Shown piece by piece: positions 7,670 to 16,492 of a stretch of DNA of 64,000 nt. The translations under genes were made by a program, and so were the position numbers. A model generated the notes under the pieces. It did not search any database. It had not been told where the DNA came from and saw nothing but the letters and a program-made list of their open reading frames with translations. Within the stretch, counting starts at the first letter, position 1. Every line of letters begins with the position of its first letter. The stretch lies in NCBI RefSeq assembly GCF_013002715.1, contig NZ_JABENB010000001.1, positions 186,001 through 250,000 of the forward strand, read 5' to 3'. Origin of the DNA: Flexivirga aerilata. Lineage in GTDB: Bacteria > Actinomycetota > Actinomycetes > Actinomycetales > Dermatophilaceae.

Positions 7670-10600
7670 ATGCGAGGGGCGAGCGCACACCTGCAGGTGC
7701 TGTGCGCGGTCCAGCTCCGCTGCGACACCGACCCGCTCCCCCTGAGCCAGCTGGAGCGGGCGCTGCTCGCACGCGTCGCGGTCGGCACCGGGGCCGCGGC
7801 CACCATCGACGCCCTCGTGCCCTGGATCTGGGGCGACGACCGGCCGTCGTCGGCCCGCAACCGGGTGCAGGCGCTCGTCTCCGGGCTGCGCCGCAAGTGC
7901 GACCGGCCGCTGCTCGAGACCACCAAGGTCGGCTACCGGCTGGCGGACGGCGTCAGCTGTGACCTCGCGTCCTGGCGCGCACTCGTCGGCGCAGACCCCG
8001 ACCTCTCCCCGCAGCAACGCTGGCGCGCCCTGGACACAGCGCTGACGGTCTTCGCCGAAGAGCCGCTGCAGAACATCCCGCCCACCGGCGACGTGCGGCT
8101 CGCACAGGACGCGCTGCGCGCCGAGCGACTCGCGGTGCTCGAGGAGCGCGGCGACCTCGCGCTGCGGCTGGGCGAGCTGCGTGGTCTCACCACCGCGCTC
8201 ACCGGGCTGGTGCAGGAGCACCCCTTCCACGAGACGTTCATCGCACAGCTGATGCGGGCACTCGCCGCGACCGGGCGGCAGGAGGAGGCGCTGCGGGTCT
8301 ACCGGGACACCTACCGGCGGCTCAACGACGAGCTGGGTGTCGGACCGTCGGAGGTGCTGCGCGCTGCCCACCACGACGTGCTGCACGGCACCCCGTCCCA
8401 CGGCAACCGGTCGCACGGCAACCCGTCGCACGCCACCGCGCTGGCGGCGGCACCCGTCGACGAGCCCGAAACCCTTGTGGCACCGAAACTTCCGGTCCCG
8501 CGGATGCTGCCCCGCAACCCGTCCAACTTCGTCGGCCGGGACGCCGACGTCGACCGCATCCGGCACGCCGCGACCGGGGCCCGCCGTGCGCCGACGGTCG
8601 TGCACCTCACCGGCACCACCGGCGTCGGCAAGAGCGCACTCGCCATACGGTGCGGACGCCTGGTGCAGGACTCCTTCCCCGACGGCACGCTGTATGCCGA
8701 TCTCGGCAACCGCGAGGAGGCGCCCGCGCCGGCGGAGGTGCTGGGGTCCTTCCTGCGCCTGCTCGGTCTGCGGGGCGACGCGATACCCGACGACCTGGTG
8801 GCGAGGGTCGGGCTCTTCCGGTCGATCCTGGAGCAGCGGCGGGTGCTGATCGTGCTGGACAACGTCGCCGAGATGTCGGCGCAGGTCGCCTCGGCGCTCG
8901 AGCTCATGGTGCCGGTCACCGCCGGCTCCATGGCGATCGTCACCTCCCGCACCGTGCACCAGGAGCTGCCCGACGCACTGCCGATTCGCCTGCGGTCGTT
9001 GCAGATTGGCGATGCGACCGACCTGCTGTCTGCGATGCTCGGCGAGCAACGGGTGGCCGCGGACCCCGACGGTGCGATCGCGCTGCTCGACGCCACCGGG
9101 CGGTTGCCGCTCGCGATCCGCCTGGTCGCCGGCCGCCTGGTCAATCGCCCCGATCGCGGATTTCCCGACATGGCGCGGCGTCTCGTCGCGCCGTCACACC
9201 GCGACCGCGATCCCCTCGACAAGCTGCGCGAGAGCGTGCGGATGGTCTGGGAGCGTCGCTCGCCGGCGCAGCAGGACGCCATCGCACTGCTCGCCCGGCT
9301 GCCGGTCACCGGCTTCAGCGCGTGGCTGCCCGGGGCACTGCTCGGCGACGAGGACGCCGGCGACGAACTCCTCGAAACCCTCCTTGCCACCAACCTGATC
9401 GAACCGGTCACCAGCGACGACGGTATGACGCTCTACCGCCTCCACGACCTGGTCACGCACGTCGCCCGGGCCGCCCGCCCGCTCACCGACGCCGATGTCA
9501 CCGACGCGACCATGCGGATCGGCCGCGCGCTGCTGCGCCGGGCGACCGCCTGCCACCTCGCCTTTCACCGCCGGCTCGTGCCCGCCCCGCCGGCGCTGGA
9601 CGACGAGGAGGCACGGCCGGTCGGCGCGCTCGCGGCCGCCGACTTCTTCCGCACCGACGGCGCGGCGCTGCTGACCGTCGCTGACGCCCTCGCCGGCCGG
9701 GCGCCCGATCTCGCCTGGCGGCTGGTGCTCTCGGCCGCGAACGCACAGCACACCTTCGGCGGTCACCGCAGCTGGCTGGGTGTCGCGACCCGGGTGCGGG
9801 CCGCGCTCTCCGCGCCGAGCGCCGACCAGCAGCTCGGCCGGGCGCTGCTGCAGCTCGCGGAGGCGTGGCACCGGGAGGATCTGCGGTCGCAGTCACTGCG
9901 CGCCCTGCTGCTCGCCGAGGCCGCGCGCAAGGCGCTCACCCTCCTCGGCGAGGCGGACACCGCGGCCGCCGCCGACATCGTCGCCGCACGCGCCGCGGTG
10001 TCCCTCGGCCGGCGCACCACCGCCGAGCGGGCGCTCGACCGGGCCGAGAGCCTGCTCCGGCAGCACCCGGACGCGACCTATGCCGGGTGGGCCTGCGCGA
10101 TACGCGGTCTGCTGCACAACGACTACGACGAACTCGATGCCGCCGAGCAGGAGCTGACCCGCGCCCGCGAGATCCTGGCCGACGACGGCGACCGCATCGC
10201 CTACGCGGCGGCGACGATCGAGCTGGCCCGCGTGACCTGGCGACAGCACAAGCTCGGCTCGGTGAATGTCCTTCTCAGCGAAGTGATTTCACTGCTGCAG
10301 CACTATGACGAGCAGCACCTGCTCTCCTACGCGCTCGATGCCCGCTCCGAGATGAGCTACCAGCTGGGCCGCGACGAGCAGGCACTCCACGAAGCCGATG
10401 TCGTATGGCGCAGGGCCGTCGACTCGGCCGACGACTTCCTCGCGGCGCGCGTGCGACGCACCCGCGCCCGCGCACTCGCAGCGCTCGACCGGCTGGACGA
10501 CGCCGAGGCCGACCTGCGGGCCAGCATCGAGGAGTGCACCGCGCTGGACCGCCCGCTCAGCGTGGCGGCGGCGATGCACGACCTCTCGTCGGTGCTGAGC

Positions 10601-10744
10601 CGCCAGGGCAAGCACGTCGCGGCAGCCGAGTTGCTCCGGCAGGAGCGCGCCGCGCGTGCGTCGGCGGAGCTGGCGTGCCGCGAGGAGTTCGACGAGGCCT
10701 ACGGCCGCGAGGTCGGCGACGACGCCGGACCCGTCCGGCGGTGA
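7670..10744 (+). CDS. AfsR/SARP-type transcriptional regulator with NB-ARC ATPase and TPRs
   Basis: 1024-residue multidomain regulator. Domains in order: OmpR-like winged helix (about 15-95), bacterial transcriptional activator domain BTAD (about 98-245), a His/Gly/Ser-rich linker, an NB-ARC/STAND ATPase (about 280-560) with P-loop GTTGVGKSA and Walker [11 protein letters not shown], and a C-terminal alpha-solenoid of TPR-like helices (about 650-1010). This layout is that of AfsR-like regulators, which bind DNA after an ATP-dependent switch and often control secondary metabolism. No biosynthetic cluster adjoins it, so its targets are unknown. Divergence from mshA makes that operon one candidate. 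It ends 10 bp from the convergent manA stop. Confidence 0.85.
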   Translation: MRGASAHLQVLCAVQLRCDTDPLPLSQLERALLARVAVGTGAAATIDALVPWIWGDDRPSSARNRVQALVSGLRRKCDRPLLETTKVGYRLADGVSCDLASWRALVGADPDLSPQQRWRALDTALTVFAEEPLQNIPPTGDVRLAQDALRAERLAVLEERGDLALRLGELRGLTTALTGLVQEHPFHETFIAQLMRALAATGRQEEALRVYRDTYRRLNDELGVGPSEVLRAAHHDVLHGTPSHGNRSHGNPSHATALAAAPVDEPETLVAPKLPVPRMLPRNPSNFVGRDADVDRIRHAATGARRAPTVVHLTGTTGVGKSALAIRCGRLVQDSFPDGTLYADLGNREEAPAPAEVLGSFLRLLGLRGDAIPDDLVARVGLFRSILEQRRVLIVLDNVAEMSAQVASALELMVPVTAGSMAIVTSRTVHQELPDALPIRLRSLQIGDATDLLSAMLGEQRVAADPDGAIALLDATGRLPLAIRLVAGRLVNRPDRGFPDMARRLVAPSHRDRDPLDKLRESVRMVWERRSPAQQDAIALLARLPVTGFSAWLPGALLGDEDAGDELLETLLATNLIEPVTSDDGMTLYRLHDLVTHVARAARPLTDADVTDATMRIGRALLRRATACHLAFHRRLVPAPPALDDEEARPVGALAAADFFRTDGAALLTVADALAGRAPDLAWRLVLSAANAQHTFGGHRSWLGVATRVRAALSAPSADQQLGRALLQLAEAWHREDLRSQSLRALLLAEAARKALTLLGEADTAAAADIVAARAAVSLGRRTTAERALDRAESLLRQHPDATYAGWACAIRGLLHNDYDELDAAEQELTRAREILADDGDRIAYAAATIELARVTWRQHKLGSVNVLLSEVISLLQHYDEQHLLSYALDARSEMSYQLGRDEQALHEADVVWRRAVDSADDFLAARVRRTRARALAALDRLDDAEADLRASIEECTALDRPLSVAAAMHDLSSVLSRQGKHVAAAELLRQERAARASAELACREEFDEAYGREVGDDAGPVRR

Positions 10745-10754
10745 GTCGCGGGCG

Positions 10755-11891
10755 TCAGCCGCTCAGGCCGGTGGTGGCCAGGTAGAGCGTGCCCTGGCCC
10801 GACGCCTCCGCGTCCGCGACGGATGCGTCGAGGAAGCAGGACTCTCCGGGCGCGAGTTGGACTGTGCCGTCAGGGCATTCGACCCGCACGGTGCCGCCGA
10901 GTGCGAGGGCGATGCGCGGGCCACCGTGACCGGGCAGGCCGACGGGGGTGTCGTCCGGCTGCACCACGTGTAGCTGGAAGTGCGGCACGTCGACCGGGAA
11001 GGACTGCACCCGGCAGCCGGCTGCCTGCTCCGGCACCATCGCGCGGTGCACGTCGACGATCCGCAGCAGCTCCTCGACGTTGATCTGCTTCGGGGTCAGC
11101 CCGGCCCGCACGATGTTGTCGGAGTTGGCGAGGATCTCCACGCACGTGCCGCGCACGTAGGCGTGCAGCACCCCGGCCGGCACGAAGACGTAGTCACCGG
11201 GCTGCAGCACGCGGTGCACCATCATCGGCAGCACCACCAGCCCGATGTCGCCGGGGAACTGCTCGGCGATGCGCAGCACCGCCCCGATCGCATCGGCCGC
11301 CGGACCGTGATCCCCCACGCGGCACGCCCCCACCACCGAGTCCACGAGGCGGGCGCGTTCGGCGCCCTCGGTGCGGAGCACGGCCGCGAGAAGCGCTGCC
11401 ATCGGCTCGGATTGGGCCGCTGCGCCGTCGACGAGCCGGGTCAGCTGCGCCACCCGCAGCGACCTCAGCAGCGCGGCCGCCTCGTCATACGGCCGGAGCC
11501 CGGCGAAGATCTCGTAGGGCGTGACGGCGACCAGCGCCTCGGGTTTGGGCCAGGCGTCGGCATAGGTGCCGGCTGGCGCGTCGAGCGCTTCCTGCGCGTT
11601 GGGATGGGTCTGGATCGACAGCGCGCGCTCCGGAGCAAGCACCTTGAGCAGGAACGGGAAGCGCCCGCCGAACCGCTCCACCACCGCGGCACCCATCGTG
11701 CCGACCGGGTCGTCGGCGACGAGCTTGTCGAGCGTGCTGCCGGCGATGCCGGACGGCGCCGCCTCGTGCGCGCCCATCCAGAGCTCGGCCTCGGGCTCGG
11801 GGGTCGGGGCGGGACGGCCGGTGAGTTCGGCGAGGACAGTGCGCGAACCCCAGGCGTATGCCTGGATCTGCGGGCTGAGCTTGCCGATCAT
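10755..11891 (-). CDS. manA: mannose-6-phosphate isomerase, class I
   Basis: 378-residue zinc-dependent cupin enzyme converting fructose-6-phosphate to mannose-6-phosphate, the entry to GDP-mannose and mannosylated lipids. Seen: QAYAWGS near the N-terminus, ELWMGAHEAAPS, the metal/substrate motif QTHPNAQEALDAP, and GVLHAYVRGTCVEILANSDN, all standard for class I enzymes. The start overlaps the upstream hydrolase stop (ATGA), making a coupled operon DUF2516-hydrolase-manA. In mycobacteria manA also lies among cell-envelope genes. Confidence 0.93.
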   Translation of the reverse strand: MIGKLSPQIQAYAWGSRTVLAELTGRPAPTPEPEAELWMGAHEAAPSGIAGSTLDKLVADDPVGTMGAAVVERFGGRFPFLLKVLAPERALSIQTHPNAQEALDAPAGTYADAWPKPEALVAVTPYEIFAGLRPYDEAAALLRSLRVAQLTRLVDGAAAQSEPMAALLAAVLRTEGAERARLVDSVVGACRVGDHGPAADAIGAVLRIAEQFPGDIGLVVLPMMVHRVLQPGDYVFVPAGVLHAYVRGTCVEILANSDNIVRAGLTPKQINVEELLRIVDVHRAMVPEQAAGCRVQSFPVDVPHFQLHVVQPDDTPVGLPGHGGPRIALALGGTVRVECPDGTVQLAPGESCFLDASVADAEASGQGTLYLATTGLSG

Positions 11892-12715
11892 CTACGGGCC
11901 TTTCGGGTGAGGAAGTCACCGATCAGCGACCTGACACGTGACCGGTGCGTCCATAGGATGCCACCCGGCGGGAGCACCTCGAGACGGGCGTCCGGCAGCA
12001 GGGCGGCGAGTTCCTCCGCCACGTGCACCGGGTGCGCCGGGTCGTCCTCCTGCGCCAGCACCAGCACCGGGGCGGTGACCTTCCGCAGTGCCTGCCGGTC
12101 GGTCATCGCCACCTCGTAGGGGATGGTGCGCAGCGCGCGCGACACGTCGGTGCGCACGATCGTCGCCGCCTGGTCGCGGCACCAGCCGACGACCTCCGGG
12201 CGGCCGCGCTGCTGCTCCGGCTGCTCGGCGAGGAGCAGCTCCGCGACACCGTCGACATCTCGCTCCTGCGCCAGCTCGCCCATCTCCACCAGCCGGTCGA
12301 GTGCGGCGTCCTGTCGGGGCAGGTCGAGGACGGCGGGTATGACGAGCACGATGCGCTCGAAGCGGTCCGGCTGCGACTCCAGCAGGTGGCACAGCGCGCC
12401 GGCGCCCATCGACACACCGAGCGCCTGGGTCGCGCCGACGTGGTCGGCGACCGCCGCGAGCTCACCGGCGAGCGCGGCGTAGGTCCAGGGCGTCTCGGGC
12501 GAGGAGGAGGCACCGTGCCCACGGAAGTGGAAGAACGCGCGACTGCCCGGCACGGAGCCGCCGAAGGGCCGGGTCGTGGCGATCGACCCGGCGAGACCGT
12601 GCGCGAAAACCGTTGTCGGGTCACCGGATCCGGTGACGAGATATTCGAGCGCGCCGTCCTTGGTGGGCAGCAGCGAGGTGCGCGCGGTGGAGCTGGGAAG
12701 GGCGTGCGCGCTCAC
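11888..12715 (-). CDS. alpha/beta-fold hydrolase
   Basis: 275-residue alpha/beta hydrolase. The oxyanion/HG motif VFAHGLAGS, the nucleophile elbow GVSMGAG, and a late Asp region (LAQEDDPAHPVHV) fit the fold. The expected final His region is GGILWTHRSRV. Substrate unknown. GTG at 12715 is chosen because it overlaps the DUF2516 stop as GTGA; the reading frame upstream of it is only the shadow of DUF2516. The gene overlaps manA at its other end, so all three are translated together. Confidence 0.8.
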   Translation of the reverse strand: MSAHALPSSTARTSLLPTKDGALEYLVTGSGDPTTVFAHGLAGSIATTRPFGGSVPGSRAFFHFRGHGASSSPETPWTYAALAGELAAVADHVGATQALGVSMGAGALCHLLESQPDRFERIVLVIPAVLDLPRQDAALDRLVEMGELAQERDVDGVAELLLAEQPEQQRGRPEVVGWCRDQAATIVRTDVSRALRTIPYEVAMTDRQALRKVTAPVLVLAQEDDPAHPVHVAEELAALLPDARLEVLPPGGILWTHRSRVRSLIGDFLTRKARR

Positions 12716-13038
12716 CACGGGCCGTAGGGCCCGCTGTTGTTGCGCTTGGCGGTGCCGACCACCCGTTGCAGGGCCGGGCGCACGTCGGCGAGGTAGACCG
12801 CCGCGCCGACCACGGCGACGATGCCGAAGATGTTGAGCGGGTTGGTGATCACCAGGAAGCCGAGCACGGCGGCGACGGCGGTGATCGCCAGCCACGCGGG
12901 CTTGCTCAGCTTGCCGGCCGCGGTGAACGCGTCGGGGCGCCGCCGGATGCAGTCGGCCAGCGCAAAGACCTCCATGGCGAACAGCACGACGCCGAGCACC
13001 AGCGCCACGTATCCCTGCAGTTCGAAGAGGTTGCCCAT
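12712..13038 (-). CDS. DUF2516 membrane protein
   Basis: 108-residue small membrane protein of the actinobacterial DUF2516 family, with an N-terminal membrane helix (about 8-28), a cytosolic loop CIRRRPDAF, and two more hydrophobic segments (about 48-88). Function unknown. First gene of the coupled hydrolase-manA operon; the asparaginase gene lies 36 bp upstream on the same strand and may feed transcription through it. Confidence 0.82.
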   Translation of the reverse strand: MGNLFELQGYVALVLGVVLFAMEVFALADCIRRRPDAFTAAGKLSKPAWLAITAVAAVLGFLVITNPLNIFGIVAVVGAAVYLADVRPALQRVVGTAKRNNSGPYGPW

Positions 13039-13074
13039 GCCCTCAAGCCTAACCCGGGCGGTGCGCGCGGACGG

Positions 13075-14046
13075 TCAGACGCCGACCGCGGTGACCGCGC
13101 CGACCGGCTCGCCGTGGCCGAGCACGTCCATCCTGGCGAGCGCGTCGACCGCGGGTCCGTCGACGCCCGCGCGCCGCAGCAACGCCGCCATCACGACCGG
13201 TCGGGCGCGCTGCCCGCCGTCGGCGATCTTCACCGCGAGACCGCGGCCGTCGGCGAGACCGACCGCGTAGACCGCCTCCGCGCCGTCCTTGGCGATCAGG
13301 CCGTCGACGCCGCGGATCAGCGCGGTCACGTCGCGGCGGGTGCCGCCCAGGTATTCGGGGTGCGCGCGGATCGCGTCCCGCACGGTCGCCTCGTGGCTGC
13401 CCTCCTTCGCCGCGGCGATCACGCCGAATGCTCGCGCCAGCCCGGCCGGCGAGATCGCCATCACCGGTGCGCCGCAGCCGTCGACCGCGGTCGCGGCGAC
13501 CTGCTCGCCGGCGAGCTCGCTGATCGTCGCCGCCATCGCCTGTTGGAGGGGGTGCGACGGGTCCCGGTAGGTCGCGGTGTCCCAGCCGTTCACCACGCAG
13601 GTGGCGAGCATCGCGGCGTGCTTGCCGGAGCAGTTCTGGGTGATCGAGGTGGGGCCGTTGCCGGCCCGGAGCCACTCGTCGCGGGCCGTCTCGTCATAGG
13701 GCAGATCGGGGGTGTTCTGCAGGTCGCCCTCGGTCAGTCCCGCCGCGGCGAGTATGGCGCGCACGCCCTCTAGGTGGAACGCCTCGCCGGAGTGGCTGGC
13801 CGCGGACAGGGCGACGAGGCGCGGCTCGGGCAGTGTCAGCCCGGAGCGCAGCATCGCGAGGGTCTGCATCGGCTTGTTCGACGACCGGGGAAAGTGCGGT
13901 GCGGTCGCGTCGCCGATCGCGAAGTCCACCTCGCCGCTCGGCGTTGTGATGACGGCCACCCCGCGGTGGACCGACTCGACGAAACCGCCGCGCTCGACCT
14001 GCGCGACGACGGGGGCTTCGGACAGTGCGGTGAACGATGCAGACAC
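13075..14046 (-). CDS. asparaginase, R. etli type II family
   Basis: 323-residue enzyme of the Rhizobium etli AnsA-like family (pfam Asparaginase_II), which hydrolyses L-asparagine to aspartate and ammonia and is unrelated to the E. coli enzymes. Family motifs seen: SSNKPMQTLAML, LSAASHSGEAFHLE, NCSGKHAAMLATC, and VDGCGAPV. No signal peptide, so cytosolic. The GTG start at 14046 has TATCGT 7 nt upstream. A GTATGACG-type octamer lies at 14069-14076, just behind this promoter. The DUF2516-hydrolase-manA genes follow on the same strand. Confidence 0.85.
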   Translation of the reverse strand: MSASFTALSEAPVVAQVERGGFVESVHRGVAVITTPSGEVDFAIGDATAPHFPRSSNKPMQTLAMLRSGLTLPEPRLVALSAASHSGEAFHLEGVRAILAAAGLTEGDLQNTPDLPYDETARDEWLRAGNGPTSITQNCSGKHAAMLATCVVNGWDTATYRDPSHPLQQAMAATISELAGEQVAATAVDGCGAPVMAISPAGLARAFGVIAAAKEGSHEATVRDAIRAHPEYLGGTRRDVTALIRGVDGLIAKDGAEAVYAVGLADGRGLAVKIADGGQRARPVVMAALLRRAGVDGPAVDALARMDVLGHGEPVGAVTAVGV

Positions 14047-14053
14047 GACCTTG

Positions 14054-14059
14054 ACGATA
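14054..14059 (-). promoter_or_regulatory. -10 box of a leaderless promoter for the asparaginase
   Basis: TATCGT on the minus strand, 7 nt from the GTG at 14046. Confidence 0.5.
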
Positions 14060-14106
14060 GGACCGCACCGTCATACAGCCACGAGCGGGCTGGCCCGGAA
14101 CGCCGA

Positions 14107-14149
14107 AGGCGTTGCCCGGGAAGCAGTTTCGCTTTTCCGGGCAACGCCT
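14107..14149 (-). terminator. hairpin terminator downstream of the hbhA-like gene
   Basis: 13-bp perfect arms (14107-14119 and 14137-14149) of AGGCGTTGCCCGG and its complement, with a 17-nt loop. It ends the XRE-hbhA transcript before the asparaginase promoter. Confidence 0.75.
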
Positions 14150-14167
14150 ACGGTAGGTCGCTCGAGG

Positions 14168-14905
14168 TCAGGCCTTCTTGGCCGGAGCCTTCTTCGCGGT
14201 GGTCTTCTTGGCGGTCGTCTTCTTGGCCGTGGTCTTCTTGGCCGGGGCCTTCGAAGCGGTGGTCTTGCGGGTCGTCGCCTTCTTGCTCACGGCGCGACGG
14301 GTCGGACGCTTCGCGGTCGGCTTGGCAGCGCCCTCCTTGGCGGCGTTGCTGCGCTGCGCGGTCTTGGCCTCGGCCTCGAGCTCGGCGGCCTCGTCGCCCA
14401 CGCGGCCGGCAAGCTCGGCGACGCCCTTGGCGGCTTCCTTGCGGGCGGCGAACACGGCGCTCACCGCGGTGTCCTGGGTGTCGGAGACGGTCTTGCGCGC
14501 CTGGGCGACGGCAGCCTTGCCGCGGCCGGTCGCGTCCTCGACCTGCTCGGTCAGCTTCTTGGCGGCCGGCTGGTTGCGCAGCTCGCGGGTGACGTTCTCG
14601 CCGCGCTCGACCAGGCCGTCCCAGCTCTTGGTGAGCTCGTCGTAGGTGCGCTCGAAACCGTCGGTGACCGACTCGTAACGCTCGGTCGCGACCGAGGGCA
14701 GCGCCTCGACCTGCTCGCGAACACCGTTGACAGTGCTGACGATCCGGGTCTGGACGTTCTTCGGCGACAGCTCGGCGCGGAACGCGGCGGCGGCGCCGGC
14801 GGCGTTGTCGAGGGTCTCGCGGACGTTCTCGACGGCGTAGTCGGCGGCGCCGACCAGGGCGTAGAACGGAGCGGGGTCGAAGGTCTTCTTCAGGGTGTTG
14901 GCCAT
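14168..14905 (-). CDS. hbhA: heparin-binding hemagglutinin-like (HbhA) protein
   Basis: 245 residues. A long helical, coiled-coil-prone body (about 1-190) is followed by a Lys/Ala/Thr-rich tail (about 195-245) built of AKKTT and APAKK repeats. This is the plan of mycobacterial HbhA, a surface or lipid-associated protein whose basic tail binds polyanions. The tail also resembles histone H1-like proteins, so nucleoid binding cannot be excluded. The neighbour XRE regulator 51 bp upstream matches the Rv0474-hbhA pair of M. tuberculosis. A good Shine-Dalgarno (GAAAGGTAGG) precedes the ATG, so this gene is leadered. Confidence 0.8.
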   Translation of the reverse strand: MANTLKKTFDPAPFYALVGAADYAVENVRETLDNAAGAAAAFRAELSPKNVQTRIVSTVNGVREQVEALPSVATERYESVTDGFERTYDELTKSWDGLVERGENVTRELRNQPAAKKLTEQVEDATGRGKAAVAQARKTVSDTQDTAVSAVFAARKEAAKGVAELAGRVGDEAAELEAEAKTAQRSNAAKEGAAKPTAKRPTRRAVSKKATTRKTTASKAPAKKTTAKKTTAKKTTAKKAPAKKA

Positions 14906-14956
14906 GAGATGCCTACCTTTCGGTGTTCGAATGCCGCGAAGCGGCGAGGGGTCTGA

Positions 14957-15301
14957 TCAGTCGCCCACGAAGGATTCGTAGACGTCGAGCAGCGCCTTGC
15001 GCTGCCGGTCGGTCAGCCTGGGGTCGGCCTTGATCGCGCGACGCACGTCGAGCTCGGTCGCGCCGTCCGGGACGGCATCGAGGATGCCAGCCTGCACGTA
15101 GAGCTGCTCGGCCGAGATGCGCAGACCCTTGGCGATGGCCTGCAGGATCTCGGCACTGGGCCGCTTGAGCCCTCTCTCGATCTGCGAGAGATAGGGGTTG
15201 GAGATCCCGGTGCGCTCCGCGAGCTGCCGCAGAGAAAGCTCCGCCTGCTGGCGCTGCTCCTTGAGGTAGCTGCCCACATCGCTCACCGGGTTCGGACTCA
15301 C
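14957..15301 (-). CDS. XRE-family transcriptional regulator
   Basis: 114-residue protein with a Cro/C1-type helix-turn-helix (about 11-65: LKEQRQQAELSLRQLAER, then NPYLSQIERGLKRPS) and a short C-terminal helical region. It corresponds in position and pattern to Rv0474, upstream of hbhA. Its promoter overlaps a perfect 20-bp palindrome at 15311-15330, a likely autoregulatory operator. GTG 15301 is 6 nt from CATGAT, consistent with leaderless translation. Confidence 0.85.
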   Translation of the reverse strand: MSPNPVSDVGSYLKEQRQQAELSLRQLAERTGISNPYLSQIERGLKRPSAEILQAIAKGLRISAEQLYVQAGILDAVPDGATELDVRRAIKADPRLTDRQRKALLDVYESFVGD

Positions 15302-15310
15302 GCCCCCATC

Positions 15311-15330
15311 ATGCTAACTACAGTTAGCAT
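15311..15330. promoter_or_regulatory. 20-bp perfect palindrome, probable operator
   Basis: ATGCTAACTACAGTTAGCAT is a perfect inverted repeat (9-bp arms, 2-nt centre). It ends 10 bp from the XRE start codon and overlaps its promoter. It is AT-rich in a high-GC context, as expected for an HTH binding site. Confidence 0.75.
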
Positions 15331-15381
15331 TTTGCAAGCTGTAGTGAGCGTGAAGCACGTCACACGGGTTGCGAGCCGCGG

Positions 15382-16428
15382 CTACGGCGCGACGATCGGC
15401 GTCTGCGCGGCCGCGACCTCACCGGCATACAGCGCGGCGTCGACGGGGGTGTTGCGCTTCACCACGCCGAGCGCGATCGGACCGTCGTCGACGTGCCGGG
15501 CGACGGAGGTGATCCGGCCGACTGGGCGCTCCCCCGGCGCGGTGACGAGGTCGGCTCCCGCGTCCGGCAGCACGTGCCCGGAGCCGTCGAGGTGCAGGAA
15601 GACCAGCCGTCGCGGCGGACGGCCGAGGTTGTGCACGCGGGCGATCGTCTCCTGCCCGCGGTAGCAGCCCTTGTGCAGGTGGACGGCGGTGCGCAGCCAG
15701 TCGAGCTCGTGCGGGATCGTGCGGTGGTCGGTGTCGACGCCGAGACGCGGACGCCACGCCGCGACCCGCTCGGCCTCGGCGGCCCAGGTGCCGGCGAGCG
15801 GCCGGTCGCCGATCTCGGCCACCAGCCGGTCGCGCGGCACGATCAACTCCCGCCAGGCCCGACCGGTCGCCGGGTGCACCTCCACCTCGCTGTATGGCGC
15901 AGAGTCGGCGCCCAGCTCCGGCCACGGATCGCGCCAGGCGATCACGCCTCGCGAATCCAGCTCTGCGGGAAGGGATTCGGACCCGATCGGCTCGCCGAGC
16001 ACCGCGTAGGCGTCGGTCACGTCGGCGACCTCGACGCGCAGCATGAAACGCATCTTGTCCAGCCACTCCACGAGCGCGGGAGCGGTGCCGGGCTCGACGC
16101 TCAGCCAGGTGGTGGTGCCGTCGTCGAGGACGTGCAGGGCGTGTTCGACGTGCCCGTGCGGGCTCAGCACGAGCGACTCGGTCGAGGTGTGCGGCGGGAG
16201 GTCGGTGAGCGACTGGGTGGTCATCGAGTGCAGCCAGCTGCGCCGGTCCGGCCCGGTGACGGTGACGACGCCGCGGTGGGAGAGGTCGACGGCGGCGAGC
16301 CCCTGCTCCAGCAGGCGCTGCTCGCGCATCGGGTCGCCGTAGTGGGCGGCGACGCCTGCGTCGAGTCCCTCGCCGGGCACCGCGCCGTGCCGGTCGAGCA
16401 GCGGGCTGTGGTTGGTCGTCGTGGTCAC
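15382..16428 (-). CDS. ygfZ: folate-binding YgfZ/GcvT-like protein
   Basis: 348-residue tetrahydrofolate-binding protein of the YgfZ family, which supports iron-sulfur enzyme maturation or repair. The diagnostic motif KGCYRGQE is present near residue 265 (HKGCYRGQETIARV), along with the GcvT-like SHRGVVTVTGPDR segment near the N-terminus. The GTG at 16428 is chosen because AGCGTA (TACGCT on the minus strand) lies 6 nt upstream and the frame beyond it is a Pro-rich shadow of the divergent LCP gene. It shares a 64-bp divergent promoter region with that gene. Confidence 0.9.
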   Translation of the reverse strand: MTTTTNHSPLLDRHGAVPGEGLDAGVAAHYGDPMREQRLLEQGLAAVDLSHRGVVTVTGPDRRSWLHSMTTQSLTDLPPHTSTESLVLSPHGHVEHALHVLDDGTTTWLSVEPGTAPALVEWLDKMRFMLRVEVADVTDAYAVLGEPIGSESLPAELDSRGVIAWRDPWPELGADSAPYSEVEVHPATGRAWRELIVPRDRLVAEIGDRPLAGTWAAEAERVAAWRPRLGVDTDHRTIPHELDWLRTAVHLHKGCYRGQETIARVHNLGRPPRRLVFLHLDGSGHVLPDAGADLVTAPGERPVGRITSVARHVDDGPIALGVVKRNTPVDAALYAGEVAAAQTPIVAP

Positions 16429-16434
16429 CACTCC

Positions 16435-16485
16435 AGCGTACGTCCGGCGCGGGTGACCGTCGGCGGCACACCGCCCACCTACACT
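16435..16485. promoter_or_regulatory. divergent leaderless promoters of ygfZ and the LCP gene
   Basis: Minus-strand TACGCT (16435-16440) is 6 nt from the ygfZ GTG; plus-strand TACACT (16480-16485) is 7 nt from the LCP ATG at 16493. The two -10 boxes face away from each other within 51 bp. Confidence 0.55.
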
Positions 16486-16492
16486 TTGCGCC

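Noticed and set aside
6974..9049. A 691-codon minus-strand frame crossing mshA and the SARP regulator
   Set aside because: It overlaps two well-supported genes and their divergent promoters; the composition is a Gly/Arg-rich shadow.
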